Shown one piece after another: positions 36,459 through 44,452 of a DNA stretch of 64,000 nucleotides. This stretch comes from an uncultured Clostridia bacterium (GTDB lineage: Bacteria > Bacillota > Clostridia > Oscillospirales > Acutalibacteraceae). Position 1 is the first letter of the stretch; the number at the start of each line of letters is the position of its first letter. The position numbers and the translations under genes are program-made. The stretch covers positions 49,775 through 113,774 of the forward strand of contig CAMHAH010000010.1 in NCBI GenBank assembly GCA_946183365.1, given 5' to 3'. The notes below the pieces were generated by a model. It was given only the letters and a program-made list of their open reading frames with translations, was not told the DNA's origin and did no database searches.

Positions 36459-36695
36459 TCAGTATTCGACCCTCAAGCTGTCTACCTTATAAAGTCTCTT
36501 GAACTCTTCCTCATCCTCGGGTGTGCGGATAAGCATTATCTCGGTAAAATGACCGCCGTGCTTATCCTTGAAGCCCGCGACCTTCTCGCCGGTACAGATA
36601 GAACAGCGAATGATCGCCTCCTGCGTCTCGGGGTCATAGGGCTCGACCTCAAAGCGTGAACCGGACTTAATAAAACCGAATAGTTTATGCTTCAT
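36459..36695 (-). CDS. 78-residue conserved CSICTGE protein
   Basis: A small soluble protein with the motif IRCSICTGEKVAGFKDK followed by GGHFTEIMLIR. The motif is conserved in short clostridial proteins that are often labelled aspartate dehydrogenase. That label is unlikely here: there is no room for a Rossmann fold. The Cys-x2-Cys pair could bind a metal. The ribosome site GGGAGG precedes the ATG. It lies between acyP and the AlkZ-related gene in one operon. The function is unknown. Confidence 0.75.
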   Translation of the reverse strand: MKHKLFGFIKSGSRFEVEPYDPETQEAIIRCSICTGEKVAGFKDKHGGHFTEIMLIRTPEDEEEFKRLYKVDSLRVEY

Positions 36696-36708
36696 ATAAG
36701 CCTCCCTG

Positions 36709-36999
36709 TCAGCTGTACCTCACCCTGAAACCTCTTTCGTCAGGGTCGACCTCTATGGTCTTGACATCCATGTGATAAATTCGGATATATGTACCGCGTT
36801 CGATACCCGCGATAACGTCGTCTATCTGTTTCTCGGTACCCTGTATCTCCATCGATACCGAGCCGTCGTATTCGTTGCGCACCCATCCGGTGGCTCCGTA
36901 CATATCAGCTGAGTTCTTTGCGTAATAGCGAAAGCCCACAGCCTGGACGCTGCCGTAAAAGCGGATATACTTGCGGACGATCTTTCTCTTGGTAAACAT
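36709..36999 (-). CDS. acyP: Acylphosphatase
   Basis: 96 residues, family-typical length. It hydrolyses carboxyl-phosphate mixed anhydrides such as acetyl phosphate. The signature YGSVQAVGFRYYAKNSA contains the phosphate-binding loop and the catalytic Arg. The second signature, GATGWVRNEYDGSVSMEIQG, contains the catalytic Asn. The start is ATG with AGGGGTGA upstream. It lies in a likely operon after the LRR gene (48-base gap) and before two small genes. Confidence 0.93.
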   Translation of the reverse strand: MFTKRKIVRKYIRFYGSVQAVGFRYYAKNSADMYGATGWVRNEYDGSVSMEIQGTEKQIDDVIAGIERGTYIRIYHMDVKTIEVDPDERGFRVRYS

Positions 37000-37047
37000 T
37001 ATCTCACCCCTGTGCGGTATCTTTCATGTTCTTGGCGATAAGCTTTC

Positions 37048-37545
37048 TCAGGTATTCAGCTCTTTGGCTTCAAACGCCTTTTCGCTGACCTGAGTTGCAG
37101 GCTCGCAGATGAACTCTTTGAGGCTGTCACAGCCGGCGAACGCCCATGAATAGACCTTCTTGAGGCTTTTGTTACAAACGACCTTCCTAAGGTTTTTGCA
37201 ATCCTTGAAGCAGAACGGCGGGACGGTCATGAGCTTCTCGGGCAGAACTATCTCTTCGATACCCGAGCGCACAAAGGTGTAGCCCCAAAGGCAGCTGAGC
37301 GATGAAGGTAGATCGATGTACCTGAGAGCGGTGCAGCCGTCAAAGATGAACTCGCCCATATCGGTGACCGTATCGGGGATACGGACGGACAGTATCTCGC
37401 TGTGACCGCTGAAAACACCGTCGCCGATAATGGTGACGGGCGCCTTGCCGTAGGTATCGGGGATAACGACGTCGGCTTCATCGCCCGAATACCCCGTGAT
37501 ACAATATGTACCGTCCTCAAGCGCTTTATAAATGAACTCCTGCAT
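37048..37545 (-). CDS. BspA-type leucine-rich-repeat protein, cytoplasmic
   Basis: About 165 residues of LRR_5 repeats: VIPDTYGKAPVTIIGDGVF, LSVRIPDTVTDMGEFIFDGC, YIDLPSSLSCLWGYTF, IVLPEKLMTVPPFCFKDC, VVCNKSLKKVYSWAFAGC. It has no signal peptide or membrane helix, unlike the usual surface BspA proteins, so it should stay in the cytoplasm. The start is ATG 37545; an in-frame TTG 3 bases earlier is also possible. A sigma-A-like promoter lies at 37581-37609. It is likely the first gene of the acyP operon. Confidence 0.82.
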   Translation of the reverse strand: MQEFIYKALEDGTYCITGYSGDEADVVIPDTYGKAPVTIIGDGVFSGHSEILSVRIPDTVTDMGEFIFDGCTALRYIDLPSSLSCLWGYTFVRSGIEEIVLPEKLMTVPPFCFKDCKNLRKVVCNKSLKKVYSWAFAGCDSLKEFICEPATQVSEKAFEAKELNT

Positions 37546-37580
37546 CAAACTCAGGCTCCTCTCAAAATAATTCTGCTATT

Positions 37581-37609
37581 ATTATACTACCCGATGTCAC
37601 GCTTGTCTA
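37581..37609 (-). promoter_or_regulatory. Promoter of the LRR/acyP operon
   Basis: Minus strand TAGACA, 17-base spacer, TATAAT. Confidence 0.7.
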
Positions 37610-37639
37610 CTTTTAGAAGATATAAAACAGTAAAAAAGA

Positions 37640-37662
37640 AAGCGCCCTCACAGAAGGCGCTT
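37640..37662 (-). terminator. Terminator of the GH3-like gene
   Basis: Minus strand stem AAGCGCC/GGCGCTT followed by TCTTTTTT. Confidence 0.85.
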
Positions 37663-37673
37663 GGTAATATTCA

Positions 37674-38909
37674 TCACGGTGAGTTCACTATACCCGCCGT
37701 ATACTTATACGCAAGGATACGGGTGCAGGCATTTTTGAGCTGATCTTCGTTGATGGTACCGTCACCGAGAGCGGCGATGATATCATTATAGGCAGAAGCG
37801 TAGTCGCGTACGAGGATGATATCATTGCCCGCCAGGACCGCCTGTACAACGGGCTTTTTGCCGTCGGCATAGGCTGAGTAGTCAGCGCCGTCAAGAACAT
37901 CTGTGATAATAACTCCGCTGAAGCCTACGGTATCGCGCAGCTCGTTGTGGATAGACGGAGAGAGAGCGGCGGTATGGGCGGAGTCGATATTCTTCACCAC
38001 TACGTTTGAAACCATCACAAAATGAGCGCCTGCCTGTACGCCTTTTATAAACGGCTGATAATCGGTGTTGCGTATAGTATCGGCGGCGCGCTCGTCTACT
38101 ACAGCGCCTGTACCTGTATTAGCGCTGTCGTGAATGGTACCGTAACCGGGGAAGTGCTTGAGGGCTACGGATACGCCTTTAGCCTGATTGAACTTAGCCG
38201 CATACTCAGCGAAGGCAGATACCGTATTGACGTCGTTGCTGATAGAACGAGAGTACATGATCTGATCGGCTGAGTCGGGCATATCTACCACCGGAGCGAG
38301 GTTGAGGTTGAAGCCGAGAGTTTTGAGCATGTTGGACTTATCATCCTCAGCCTTCTCGACAGCCTGCAGACCGCCCGCGGCAAAATCCACTCTCAGCGAA
38401 TTGAAATCATGATCCGAGAATGTGCTCAAGTCGGAAACGGTGGTATATGAACCGCCCTCCTCCTGAGCAGCGAGTATCGGCTTGAGCTCTGACTGAGCGG
38501 TGACCGAATGCAGAGCGGTAGTAACCTGCTCGGGCGTCATGCCCTCAAAGTTCGTGGACTCAAAGAGCATACCCGACAAGCTATACTTATTGATCTCAGA
38601 GGCAGCCGCCGAAGGATCGGCACAAATGCCCATCAGCACCTGACCCGCCATCTGCTCCTTTGTCATAGTATCGACATAGACCTTTGCCTTTTCATAATTC
38701 GCGGCGAATATACCGCCGTCGGATGAGGCGCTCTGTTCGTCTGACGCCTCGGATGCGCTCTGATCCTTTTTTTCGCCCGTTTCGTCGGTTGTCTTGACCG
38801 TCTCGGGCTTGATGAGCTCGGTGACCTGCATATAGTGATACAGCGAATAACCGAAGAAGCCCGCGGCAAGCAGGATCAGTATTGTAGATATGATTACGAA
38901 TTTTTTCAT
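37674..38909 (-). CDS. GH3 family (NagZ-like) membrane-anchored protein, altered active site
   Basis: 411 residues. One N-terminal membrane helix (about 4-24) and a Ser/Glu-rich linker (35-70) precede a GH3 (beta/alpha)8 barrel. Barrel marks are AAQEEGG (usual DQEGG), LNLAPVVDMPD, MYSRSIS, ALKHFPGYG and VIITDVLDG, which holds the nucleophile Asp. The loop that normally reads DTHTG or DSH, carrying the acid/base His, reads DSANTGTG here, so that His is missing. The protein may have no or changed activity. The family releases N-acetylglucosamine from cell-wall fragments. GGAGG precedes the ATG. It is preceded by a long leader containing repeat copy D. Confidence 0.85.
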   Translation of the reverse strand: MKKFVIISTILILLAAGFFGYSLYHYMQVTELIKPETVKTTDETGEKKDQSASEASDEQSASSDGGIFAANYEKAKVYVDTMTKEQMAGQVLMGICADPSAAASEINKYSLSGMLFESTNFEGMTPEQVTTALHSVTAQSELKPILAAQEEGGSYTTVSDLSTFSDHDFNSLRVDFAAGGLQAVEKAEDDKSNMLKTLGFNLNLAPVVDMPDSADQIMYSRSISNDVNTVSAFAEYAAKFNQAKGVSVALKHFPGYGTIHDSANTGTGAVVDERAADTIRNTDYQPFIKGVQAGAHFVMVSNVVVKNIDSAHTAALSPSIHNELRDTVGFSGVIITDVLDGADYSAYADGKKPVVQAVLAGNDIILVRDYASAYNDIIAALGDGTINEDQLKNACTRILAYKYTAGIVNSP

Positions 38910-38940
38910 GTTGATCCTCCGTGTAACGAAGATGTGTTTC

Positions 38941-39059
38941 CAAGAAAGCGCGTCCGCTTTCGTCTACCCATCGCTCGTGTGTGCGCAGCACGCAACTGAG
39001 CGGGGACTGTAAATCATTTTTACTTTATGAGAAACGAGCAGTTTCTTATAAAGTAAAAA
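38941..39059. repeat. Dispersed repeat, diverged copy D with 19-bp palindrome
   Basis: It begins CAAGAAAGCGCG and keeps the core CAACTGAGCGGG, but it is shortened and diverged in the middle. The attached palindrome (39017-39059) has 19-base arms (left arm TTTTTACTTTATGAGAAAC) and loop GAGCA, with a single non-Watson-Crick position. Its arms match the palindrome of copy A. Confidence 0.75.
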
Positions 39060-39077
39060 AGCGGAACACCCGAATAG

Positions 39078-39106
39078 ATATTAACATAAGAAATGACTGT
39101 TTTCAA
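39078..39106 (-). promoter_or_regulatory. Promoter of the GH3-like gene
   Basis: Minus strand TTGAAA, 17-base spacer, TAATAT. It places repeat D and its palindrome inside a leader of about 160 bases. Confidence 0.7.
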
Positions 39107-39179
39107 CAATTATTGCCAAAGTGTAACCTTTAACGATCTATAGTCTGTTCTGCGGTCATTACACAAATTATCATATATA

Positions 39180-39257
39180 CAAGAAAGCTCGCTTTGCGCG
39201 CATTTTGCATAGTTATCGGCCGCTCTTGCACAGCGGCAAACTGAGCGGGCATACAAA
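39180..39257. repeat. 78-bp dispersed repeat, copy C
   Basis: A gap-free 78-bp match to A and B. It directly abuts the terminator of the LCP gene. Confidence 0.88.
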
Positions 39258-39284
39258 AAGCTCCCCCGAGTTCAGGAGAGCTTT
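39257..39284 (-). terminator. Terminator of the sortase/LCP operon
   Basis: Stem AAAGCTCTCC/CCCGAGCTTT-like (AAAGCTC with GAGCTTT arms), followed on the minus strand by TTTTTG, which runs into repeat copy C. Confidence 0.85.
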
Positions 39285-39291
39285 ATCGATA

Positions 39292-41106
39292 TTATTTCTC
39301 TGTTTCTTTGATGGATTTGAATTGGATAGGTCTGTAGAATACATCGAGCATAGTGCGAATGGTCTCTTCGTTTGAGGGATACATCTCAGCGTTCTCACCC
39401 TTAGTGATCTTACCCTTAAGGTTAAGATACTGGATATCCGATGCGTTCTTCATATGTGAAAGCGCTGTAGAAGTGATATATGTGATCTTGGTGAGATCAA
39501 GGGTCGAATCGGAATTGCTCTTTATAGCGTTATAAAGATTGGTGACAACGGAGATATCCTTCTTAGCCGCGGGGAATATCGACGAGATAAAGGCGCGGAT
39601 ATACTCCTGCTGGCGCTGCATACGGTCGTTGTTAGACTCAAGCTCTGACTTATCACGGTTACGGATATACTGCTCCGCTTCTTTACCGCTGAGCGTAACG
39701 CTCTCGCCCTCGCTGATCGTTCTGCCTGTATCGGCAGATACAAAGGTCATAGAGGATGTAAGCGTCACACCGCCTATAGCGTCGTTTAGTGTATGCAAAG
39801 CATCAAGGTTTATCGCGAAATAATCTTTTAATGGCAGACCGTAGAAAAGTCTGGATAAGGATGTAAGGGTGTTCTGACCGCCGGTCACTCCATCACCCGA
39901 ATAAGCGTGGGCATATGCCATCTGTCGCTTCTCGGTATCGATGAATTTGCCCTCTGAGGAATAGATATCTATATCAGCCATGGTGTCGCGGGAGATGCCG
40001 AGGATCTTGATACTGCCGGTCTTGGTATCTATCGCCAAGATATAGATAGCGTCGCTCATCTTCAGATTTTCCTCACCTCTGCTGCCATTATCGACGCCTA
40101 TGAACGCCACGCTCATGATATTATCGTTGAATTCATATGACACGCCGTCGTACTTGATAACTCGGCCTGTCGCGTCAAGGGTATCGATGGCGTTGCCCGA
40201 CTCATCCCTTGATGGAGCGGATATATCTATCTTATTATAATCGTGCATTTTGCTGCGTCCGATCTCACGCATGATAAAGAAGGTAGAGACGACTCCGACG
40301 ATCAGGGCAAGTATCACGCATAATATAGAGATAAGTACTACTTTAACCTTGCTCTTCTTGCGCTTTTTCTTTTTGCCCTGTTTGAGCGATGTATGCTTGT
40401 CGGGGTTATCATCCTCTTCAAAAACATATCCCTCGTCATAATCGGGGTCAACCTCGTCTATGCTTTTTGCAAGTGTGACCGAACGATCCGAGTCGCTTGA
40501 ATGGCTCCTGTGCTTTTTATGTTTCTTTGACCTATGGGTGGGCATGACATAATCGATATCGTCATCGGATATAGGAGCCTTGGCTTCGTTTGTCGCTTCT
40601 GCGGCCTTTTCAGCAACGGGCTGTTCTTCGGGCGTTTCGGTCTTAACGTCCGCCTTAACGGCAGTTTCGGCAGCCGCCTGTTCTGTCGGCTGCTTCGCCG
40701 CTGCGGTATCGTTCTCAGACGCCTTTGCCGTTTCGGTATCGTTCTCAGATACCTTTGCCGCTGCGGTATCGTTCTCAGATACGTTTGCCGTTTCGGCGGG
40801 CTTCTCAGCGGGAGCGTCTGTAGCCGCGGAAGCTGCTTTTTCAGCATAAATATCTTCTATTAACTTATCAGCTCTTGTAACAGGGTTCTTCGAAGCGGGC
40901 TTTACAGCGATATTATCGTCGGGAACACGTACCCTTGAAGGTATCTTGACCTCGCGCGCGGCTTTATTATTAAGATCGTCTGAGGCTTCTACGTGCTGAA
41001 CCATGTATTTCTTGGATGAAACAGAACCTCTCAGCTTTTTTTCGGCATTGCCCACAGACTCATCTCTGAAACGGCGAGGCTTATAATGTCTATCTTTCGC
41101 GCTCAT
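39292..41106 (-). CDS. LytR-CpsA-Psr (LCP) family wall polymer ligase
   Basis: 604 residues. The unusually long cytoplasmic N-terminus (about 1-250) is disordered and rich in Ala/Glu/Lys, with tandem SENDTAAAK-like repeats and a His/Lys/Ser stretch (HRSKKHKKHRSHSSDSD). A basic stop-transfer precedes one membrane helix (about 258-282). The LCP domain runs from about 328 to 530: SVAFIGVDNGSRGE, SDAIYILAIDTKTG, ISRDTMADID, and RNRDKSELESNNDRMQRQQE with the conserved Arg/Asp residues. The family transfers teichoic acid or capsule from undecaprenyl phosphate to peptidoglycan. Its ATG overlaps the sortase stop by 17 bases, so the two are coupled. Confidence 0.93.
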   Translation of the reverse strand: MSAKDRHYKPRRFRDESVGNAEKKLRGSVSSKKYMVQHVEASDDLNNKAAREVKIPSRVRVPDDNIAVKPASKNPVTRADKLIEDIYAEKAASAATDAPAEKPAETANVSENDTAAAKVSENDTETAKASENDTAAAKQPTEQAAAETAVKADVKTETPEEQPVAEKAAEATNEAKAPISDDDIDYVMPTHRSKKHKKHRSHSSDSDRSVTLAKSIDEVDPDYDEGYVFEEDDNPDKHTSLKQGKKKKRKKSKVKVVLISILCVILALIVGVVSTFFIMREIGRSKMHDYNKIDISAPSRDESGNAIDTLDATGRVIKYDGVSYEFNDNIMSVAFIGVDNGSRGEENLKMSDAIYILAIDTKTGSIKILGISRDTMADIDIYSSEGKFIDTEKRQMAYAHAYSGDGVTGGQNTLTSLSRLFYGLPLKDYFAINLDALHTLNDAIGGVTLTSSMTFVSADTGRTISEGESVTLSGKEAEQYIRNRDKSELESNNDRMQRQQEYIRAFISSIFPAAKKDISVVTNLYNAIKSNSDSTLDLTKITYITSTALSHMKNASDIQYLNLKGKITKGENAEMYPSNEETIRTMLDVFYRPIQFKSIKETEK

Positions 41107-41911
41107 CTACAAGTACCCCCTGTACCAAATATCTTGTGTTTGCCGCACCATTCGTACAGGTGCTAAGCGTCAAGATCTTATGATCTTCATTTAGCTCTAC
41201 GCCCTCTCTGACATTAGCGTCATATGAATGCGGCTCGAGCGTGGAAGCGAGATATTCTTTGAATACTCCGTCCTCACGGAAATTGTATGTATTGAGTATA
41301 TGTCTGTCATCAAAGGTATAGGCTGAATAGATAAGATAGGTATACACCTTGTACTTTGTGAGGATAAACGCCGTATTGTGCTCGTTAAAGAAGTCCGAGT
41401 CATTGAACCTGTGCAGAGTAGCGAACATAGAGCCGTTGAGCATATTATGTCCGTAGAGCACGGTTACCGGATCATGGAAATCGGTGCTGTTCTGTATCTC
41501 GGAATATATCGTTCCGGAGAACTGATACTGCTTGTATATATTATGATCCAGATAGAACGCGTCGTCGCGGTCGTTGATACTCTGAACAACGGGATAATCG
41601 ACCTCGGTACCGGGGATATATATCCATCCGTAGATATCGGTGTTGATATCGTTGAGCTCATTGAAATCGACATTGAAATCACCAAGCTCATCAAGAGTAT
41701 ATCCAAACGCCTTTACGGGGCCTTTCTCGGTAGGCGCCTCGGTGGGAGCCTCTGTGAGCTCAGTCGCGACTGTAGGCTCTGTCGGAGTGAAATCCTCACG
41801 CTTTATATCCTTCTGACCGAAATTGATTATCAGGAACACCACGCCAGCGGCTATTATCAGCAGGCTTATTATCAAAACTATTATCCATACGGTTTTTTTC
41901 TTGTTTTTCAT
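41090..41911 (-). CDS. srtB: Class B sortase
   Basis: About 273 residues with an N-terminal membrane helix (about 7-28) and a Thr/Glu/Pro linker. The catalytic domain carries GWIYIPGTEVDYPVVQ, the catalytic His in VLYGHNM, the nucleophile Cys in LTLSTCTNGA, and the Arg in NTRYLVQGVLV. The long insertion between His and Cys is class B-like. It joins secreted proteins to the wall. No sorting signal is seen on any protein in this window, so its substrates lie elsewhere. A GTG at 41944 is in frame, but ATG 41911 fits the homologous start. It is first in the operon with the LCP gene. Confidence 0.93.
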   Translation of the reverse strand: MKNKKKTVWIIVLIISLLIIAAGVVFLIINFGQKDIKREDFTPTEPTVATELTEAPTEAPTEKGPVKAFGYTLDELGDFNVDFNELNDINTDIYGWIYIPGTEVDYPVVQSINDRDDAFYLDHNIYKQYQFSGTIYSEIQNSTDFHDPVTVLYGHNMLNGSMFATLHRFNDSDFFNEHNTAFILTKYKVYTYLIYSAYTFDDRHILNTYNFREDGVFKEYLASTLEPHSYDANVREGVELNEDHKILTLSTCTNGAANTRYLVQGVLVDERER

Positions 41912-41967
41912 CTTAACACCGTCCGAATTAATAAGGCTAATCACTATATTTTCCTATTATCTTAATT

Positions 41968-41997
41968 ATTATATCTTATACTGTGTCAGGATGTCAA
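41968..41997 (-). promoter_or_regulatory. Promoter of the sortase/LCP operon
   Basis: Minus strand consensus TTGACA, 18-base spacer, TATAAT. Confidence 0.8.
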
Positions 41998-42097
41998 ATG
42001 AATTTATTATGAATTTTCTACAAACCAAGCAATAAATATTAGGTAAAAAAGACGAAAACAGGGCTTTTTTATAGGAAAAGAAAGCTGACACAAGAAA

Positions 42098-42119
42098 GAC
42101 CGCCTCCGAAGAGACGGTC
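42098..42119 (-). terminator. Terminator of pyrR-uraA
   Basis: Minus strand stem GACCGTCTC/GAGGCGGTC with a TTCG tetraloop, then TTTCTTG. Confidence 0.85.
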
Positions 42120-42149
42120 CGTAAACAGTATATCAACAGATCGAAAGGA

Positions 42150-43508
42150 TTATTTCTCTTTCTTCTTGCCGAGCATGATGTTGGTAAGGATACCTAAGAT
42201 CAGCGCGCAGGCGACCTCGGTGATGGTGACGTTGCCGAACTTGAGCACCATACCGCCTACGCCGGCGATAAGGATAACAGAAGCGGTGAACAGGTTGCGG
42301 TTATCGTCAAGGTCGACCTTCTGGAGCATCTTAAGACCCGATACGGCGATGAAGCCGTAGAGAGCGATACATACGCCGCCCATTACACAGCTCGGGATAG
42401 TTGAAAGGAAGCCGACGAACGGAGCGATGAACGCGATGAGCATAGCCTCAAATGCTGTGACGATGATGGTCGCGACGGAAGCGTTCTTTGTGATAGCTAC
42501 ACAGCCGACAGACTCGCCGTAGGTGGTGTTGGGGCAGCCGCCGAAGAAGGCGCCTACCATAGAGCCTACGCCGTCGCCGAGGAGCGTACGGCTAAGACCG
42601 GGATCCTCAAGCAGGTCGTGCTCGATGATAGAGCTTAAGTTCTTATGGTCGGCGATATGCTCGGCGAATACGACGAAGGCAACGGGGATATAGGCGACAG
42701 CGATAGTGCCGACATATGAGCCGCTGAGCTCGCCGAAGCCGCCGAAAGCGGTGAGGAAGGTGAAGTCGGGAACAGCGATGAAGCTGCTGAAGCTAACGTT
42801 CTCAAAGAGAGAGGTCAGAGCGGTATAGTCGATGACCTTGAGAGCGTCGTTACCGGTTGCGTTGCCGATGATATAGAAGATCGAAGCGGCAGCGTAACCT
42901 GCAAGTATACCGATGATAAAGGGAATGAGCTTGCTCATCTTCTTGCCGTATACCGAGCAGAGCATGGTAACGGCGAGAGTGATAAGACCGCAGATTATCT
43001 TGATATATACGTTGACGGGAGTTTCGGCAGCCTCAAAATTCGCGGCGTTCGCGCCGAGGTCGCCGATAGCGTTGCCTGCTAAAGACAGTCCGATGATAGC
43101 GACGGTAGGTCCGATAACTACGGCGGGCATGAGCTTTGAGATCCACTTAACGCCTACAGCCTTTACTATGATAGCGAGAACTACATATACGAGACCCGCG
43201 AACACAGCGCCCAGGATAAGTCCGACATAGCCGAGCGACATAGAAACGCCGCCGGCGAAAGCAGCCGCCATAGAGCCGAGGAAGGCGAAGGACGAGCCGA
43301 GGAACACAGGGCTCTTAGCCTTAGTGAACAGAACATAAACGAGTGTGCCTACACCCGCGCCGAACAGAGCGGCTGAGGTGCTCATGCCGTTGCCTACGAT
43401 CATAGGTACGGCGATAGTAGCCGCCATGATAGCGAGCAGCTGTTGGAACGCAAAAACGATAAGCTGACCGAATTTGGGCTTATCCTTTACGTTATAAATC
43501 ATTTGCAT
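42150..43508 (-). CDS. uraA: Uracil permease (NCS2 family)
   Basis: About 452 residues, 12-14 membrane helices. NCS2 marks: FAFQQLLAIMAATIAVPMIV at the start, SSFAFLGSMAAAFAGG, the SGSYVGTIAVAYIPVAFVVF helix with AEHIADH, and GCPNTTYGESVG. It takes up uracil (possibly xanthine; the AEHIADH and NTTYGE motifs favour uracil). The in-frame upstream extension to 43580 is not used: ATG 43508 follows AAGGGGG by 8 bases. It lies directly behind pyrR in one unit under PyrR attenuation. Confidence 0.93.
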   Translation of the reverse strand: MQMIYNVKDKPKFGQLIVFAFQQLLAIMAATIAVPMIVGNGMSTSAALFGAGVGTLVYVLFTKAKSPVFLGSSFAFLGSMAAAFAGGVSMSLGYVGLILGAVFAGLVYVVLAIIVKAVGVKWISKLMPAVVIGPTVAIIGLSLAGNAIGDLGANAANFEAAETPVNVYIKIICGLITLAVTMLCSVYGKKMSKLIPFIIGILAGYAAASIFYIIGNATGNDALKVIDYTALTSLFENVSFSSFIAVPDFTFLTAFGGFGELSGSYVGTIAVAYIPVAFVVFAEHIADHKNLSSIIEHDLLEDPGLSRTLLGDGVGSMVGAFFGGCPNTTYGESVGCVAITKNASVATIIVTAFEAMLIAFIAPFVGFLSTIPSCVMGGVCIALYGFIAVSGLKMLQKVDLDDNRNLFTASVILIAGVGGMVLKFGNVTITEVACALILGILTNIMLGKKKEK

Positions 43509-43601
43509 TTGAATTTCCCCCTTGTAAGAATTAAGGTTATATAAGATTATATAAATCAGGAGCAGAAAAAAACACCGCATAAGTCATGTTTTATTCTACC
43601 C

Positions 43602-44138
43602 TCATTTTATACAGATCTTGACGCATTCCTCATCGTCGGTCTCGCGCAGTCTGACCGCCACGACCTCGTCAACGGAGGTCGGTATGTTCTTGCCGACGAA
43701 ATTCGGACGGATAGGCAGCTCGGTATGTCCTCTGTCAACGAGGACGCAAAGCTGGACCTTTGCGGGTCTGCCGAGCTTCATGATAGCCTCGAGAGCCGCT
43801 CTCGCGGTGCGCGAGGTATAGATGACGTCATCGACCAGCACCACCGTCATATCCTCAATGCTGAAATCGATATTGCTGCCCTTTACCGCGGGAGTTTCGG
43901 CGATACGTGAGAGATCGTCGCGATAGAGCGTGATATCGAGCTCTCCGACGAGCGGAGCGACGCCCTCTATAGCCTCGATGTTCTCAGCCAGACGGCGAGC
44001 GAGCGGAACTCCTCTGGTCCTGATACCGATCAGGCAGAGATTATTAAGCCCGTGGTTTTTCTCGATTATCTGATGCGATATTCGCTTGAGCGCTCTGCCG
44101 ATATCCTCGGCGGTCATCAGCGTAGCCTTGTACTCCAT
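43602..44138 (-). CDS. pyrR: PyrR regulator/uracil phosphoribosyltransferase
   Basis: 178 residues, family-typical. An RNA-binding attenuation protein that senses UMP, with uracil phosphoribosyltransferase activity. The N-terminal region has MTAEDIGRALKRISHQIIEK and GIRTRGVPLARRLA. The PRPP-binding loop is VVLVDDVIYTSRTARAALEA (about 103-122), followed by VLVDRGHTELPIRPNFVGKN. AGGAG precedes the ATG. The leader upstream holds a PyrR-binding loop and a terminator, so it controls its own operon. Confidence 0.96.
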   Translation of the reverse strand: MEYKATLMTAEDIGRALKRISHQIIEKNHGLNNLCLIGIRTRGVPLARRLAENIEAIEGVAPLVGELDITLYRDDLSRIAETPAVKGSNIDFSIEDMTVVLVDDVIYTSRTARAALEAIMKLGRPAKVQLCVLVDRGHTELPIRPNFVGKNIPTSVDEVVAVRLRETDDEECVKICIK

Positions 44139-44181
44139 AAACAGCTCCTGCGGTCAGCCGGCAGTGACATTTACAAACAGT

Positions 44182-44287
44182 AAAAAAGCCCTGTCCGACG
44201 CGGACAAGGCATAGTTGACTAAGGTATAAAAAACCAAACCTTGTCGGCATCTCTGTACCGACTTAAAAGTTATCGTTAGGTATAATA
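44182..44287 (-). promoter_or_regulatory. PyrR attenuator leader of pyrR-uraA
   Basis: On the minus strand, in order: a -10-like TATTAT (44282-44287); a binding hairpin GTCGG-TACAGAGAT-GCCGAC (44243-44262) carrying the CAGAGA core of PyrR sites; and an intrinsic terminator GCCTTGTCC/GGACAGGGC with TTTTTT (44182-44210). At high UMP, PyrR would hold the hairpin and allow termination. Confidence 0.82.
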
Positions 44288-44347
44288 CTACTTTTACGCT
44301 TTACTTTGTTGCTATATAAGAATTAAAAGAAAATTTGAGGGAATTTT

Positions 44348-44428
44348 ATGAACAATAACGAAAACCAGTCCCCATATGACGCTATTCTTGACATAATTAT
44401 CGCTTTGATGATATTATTTAGCGGATAA
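44348..44428 (+). CDS. 26-residue hydrophobic leader or small protein
   Basis: ATG 44348 follows GAGGG by 6 bases and opens a 26-codon frame, MNNNENQSPYDAILDIIIAL ending MILFSG. Its polar N-terminus and hydrophobic tail would fit a membrane-inserted micropeptide. It ends 24 bases before the ribosome site region of the EamA transporter. It may be a leader peptide or a small partner of the transporter. No attenuator hairpin is seen between them. Confidence 0.45.
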   Translation: MNNNENQSPYDAILDIIIALMILFSG

Positions 44429-44452
44429 ATATGGATTAAAAAGAAGGTATTT

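Noticed and set aside
36459..36695. Aspartate dehydrogenase as the name of the 78-residue CSICTGE protein
   Set aside because: Too short for a nucleotide-binding fold; the label seems a propagated error.
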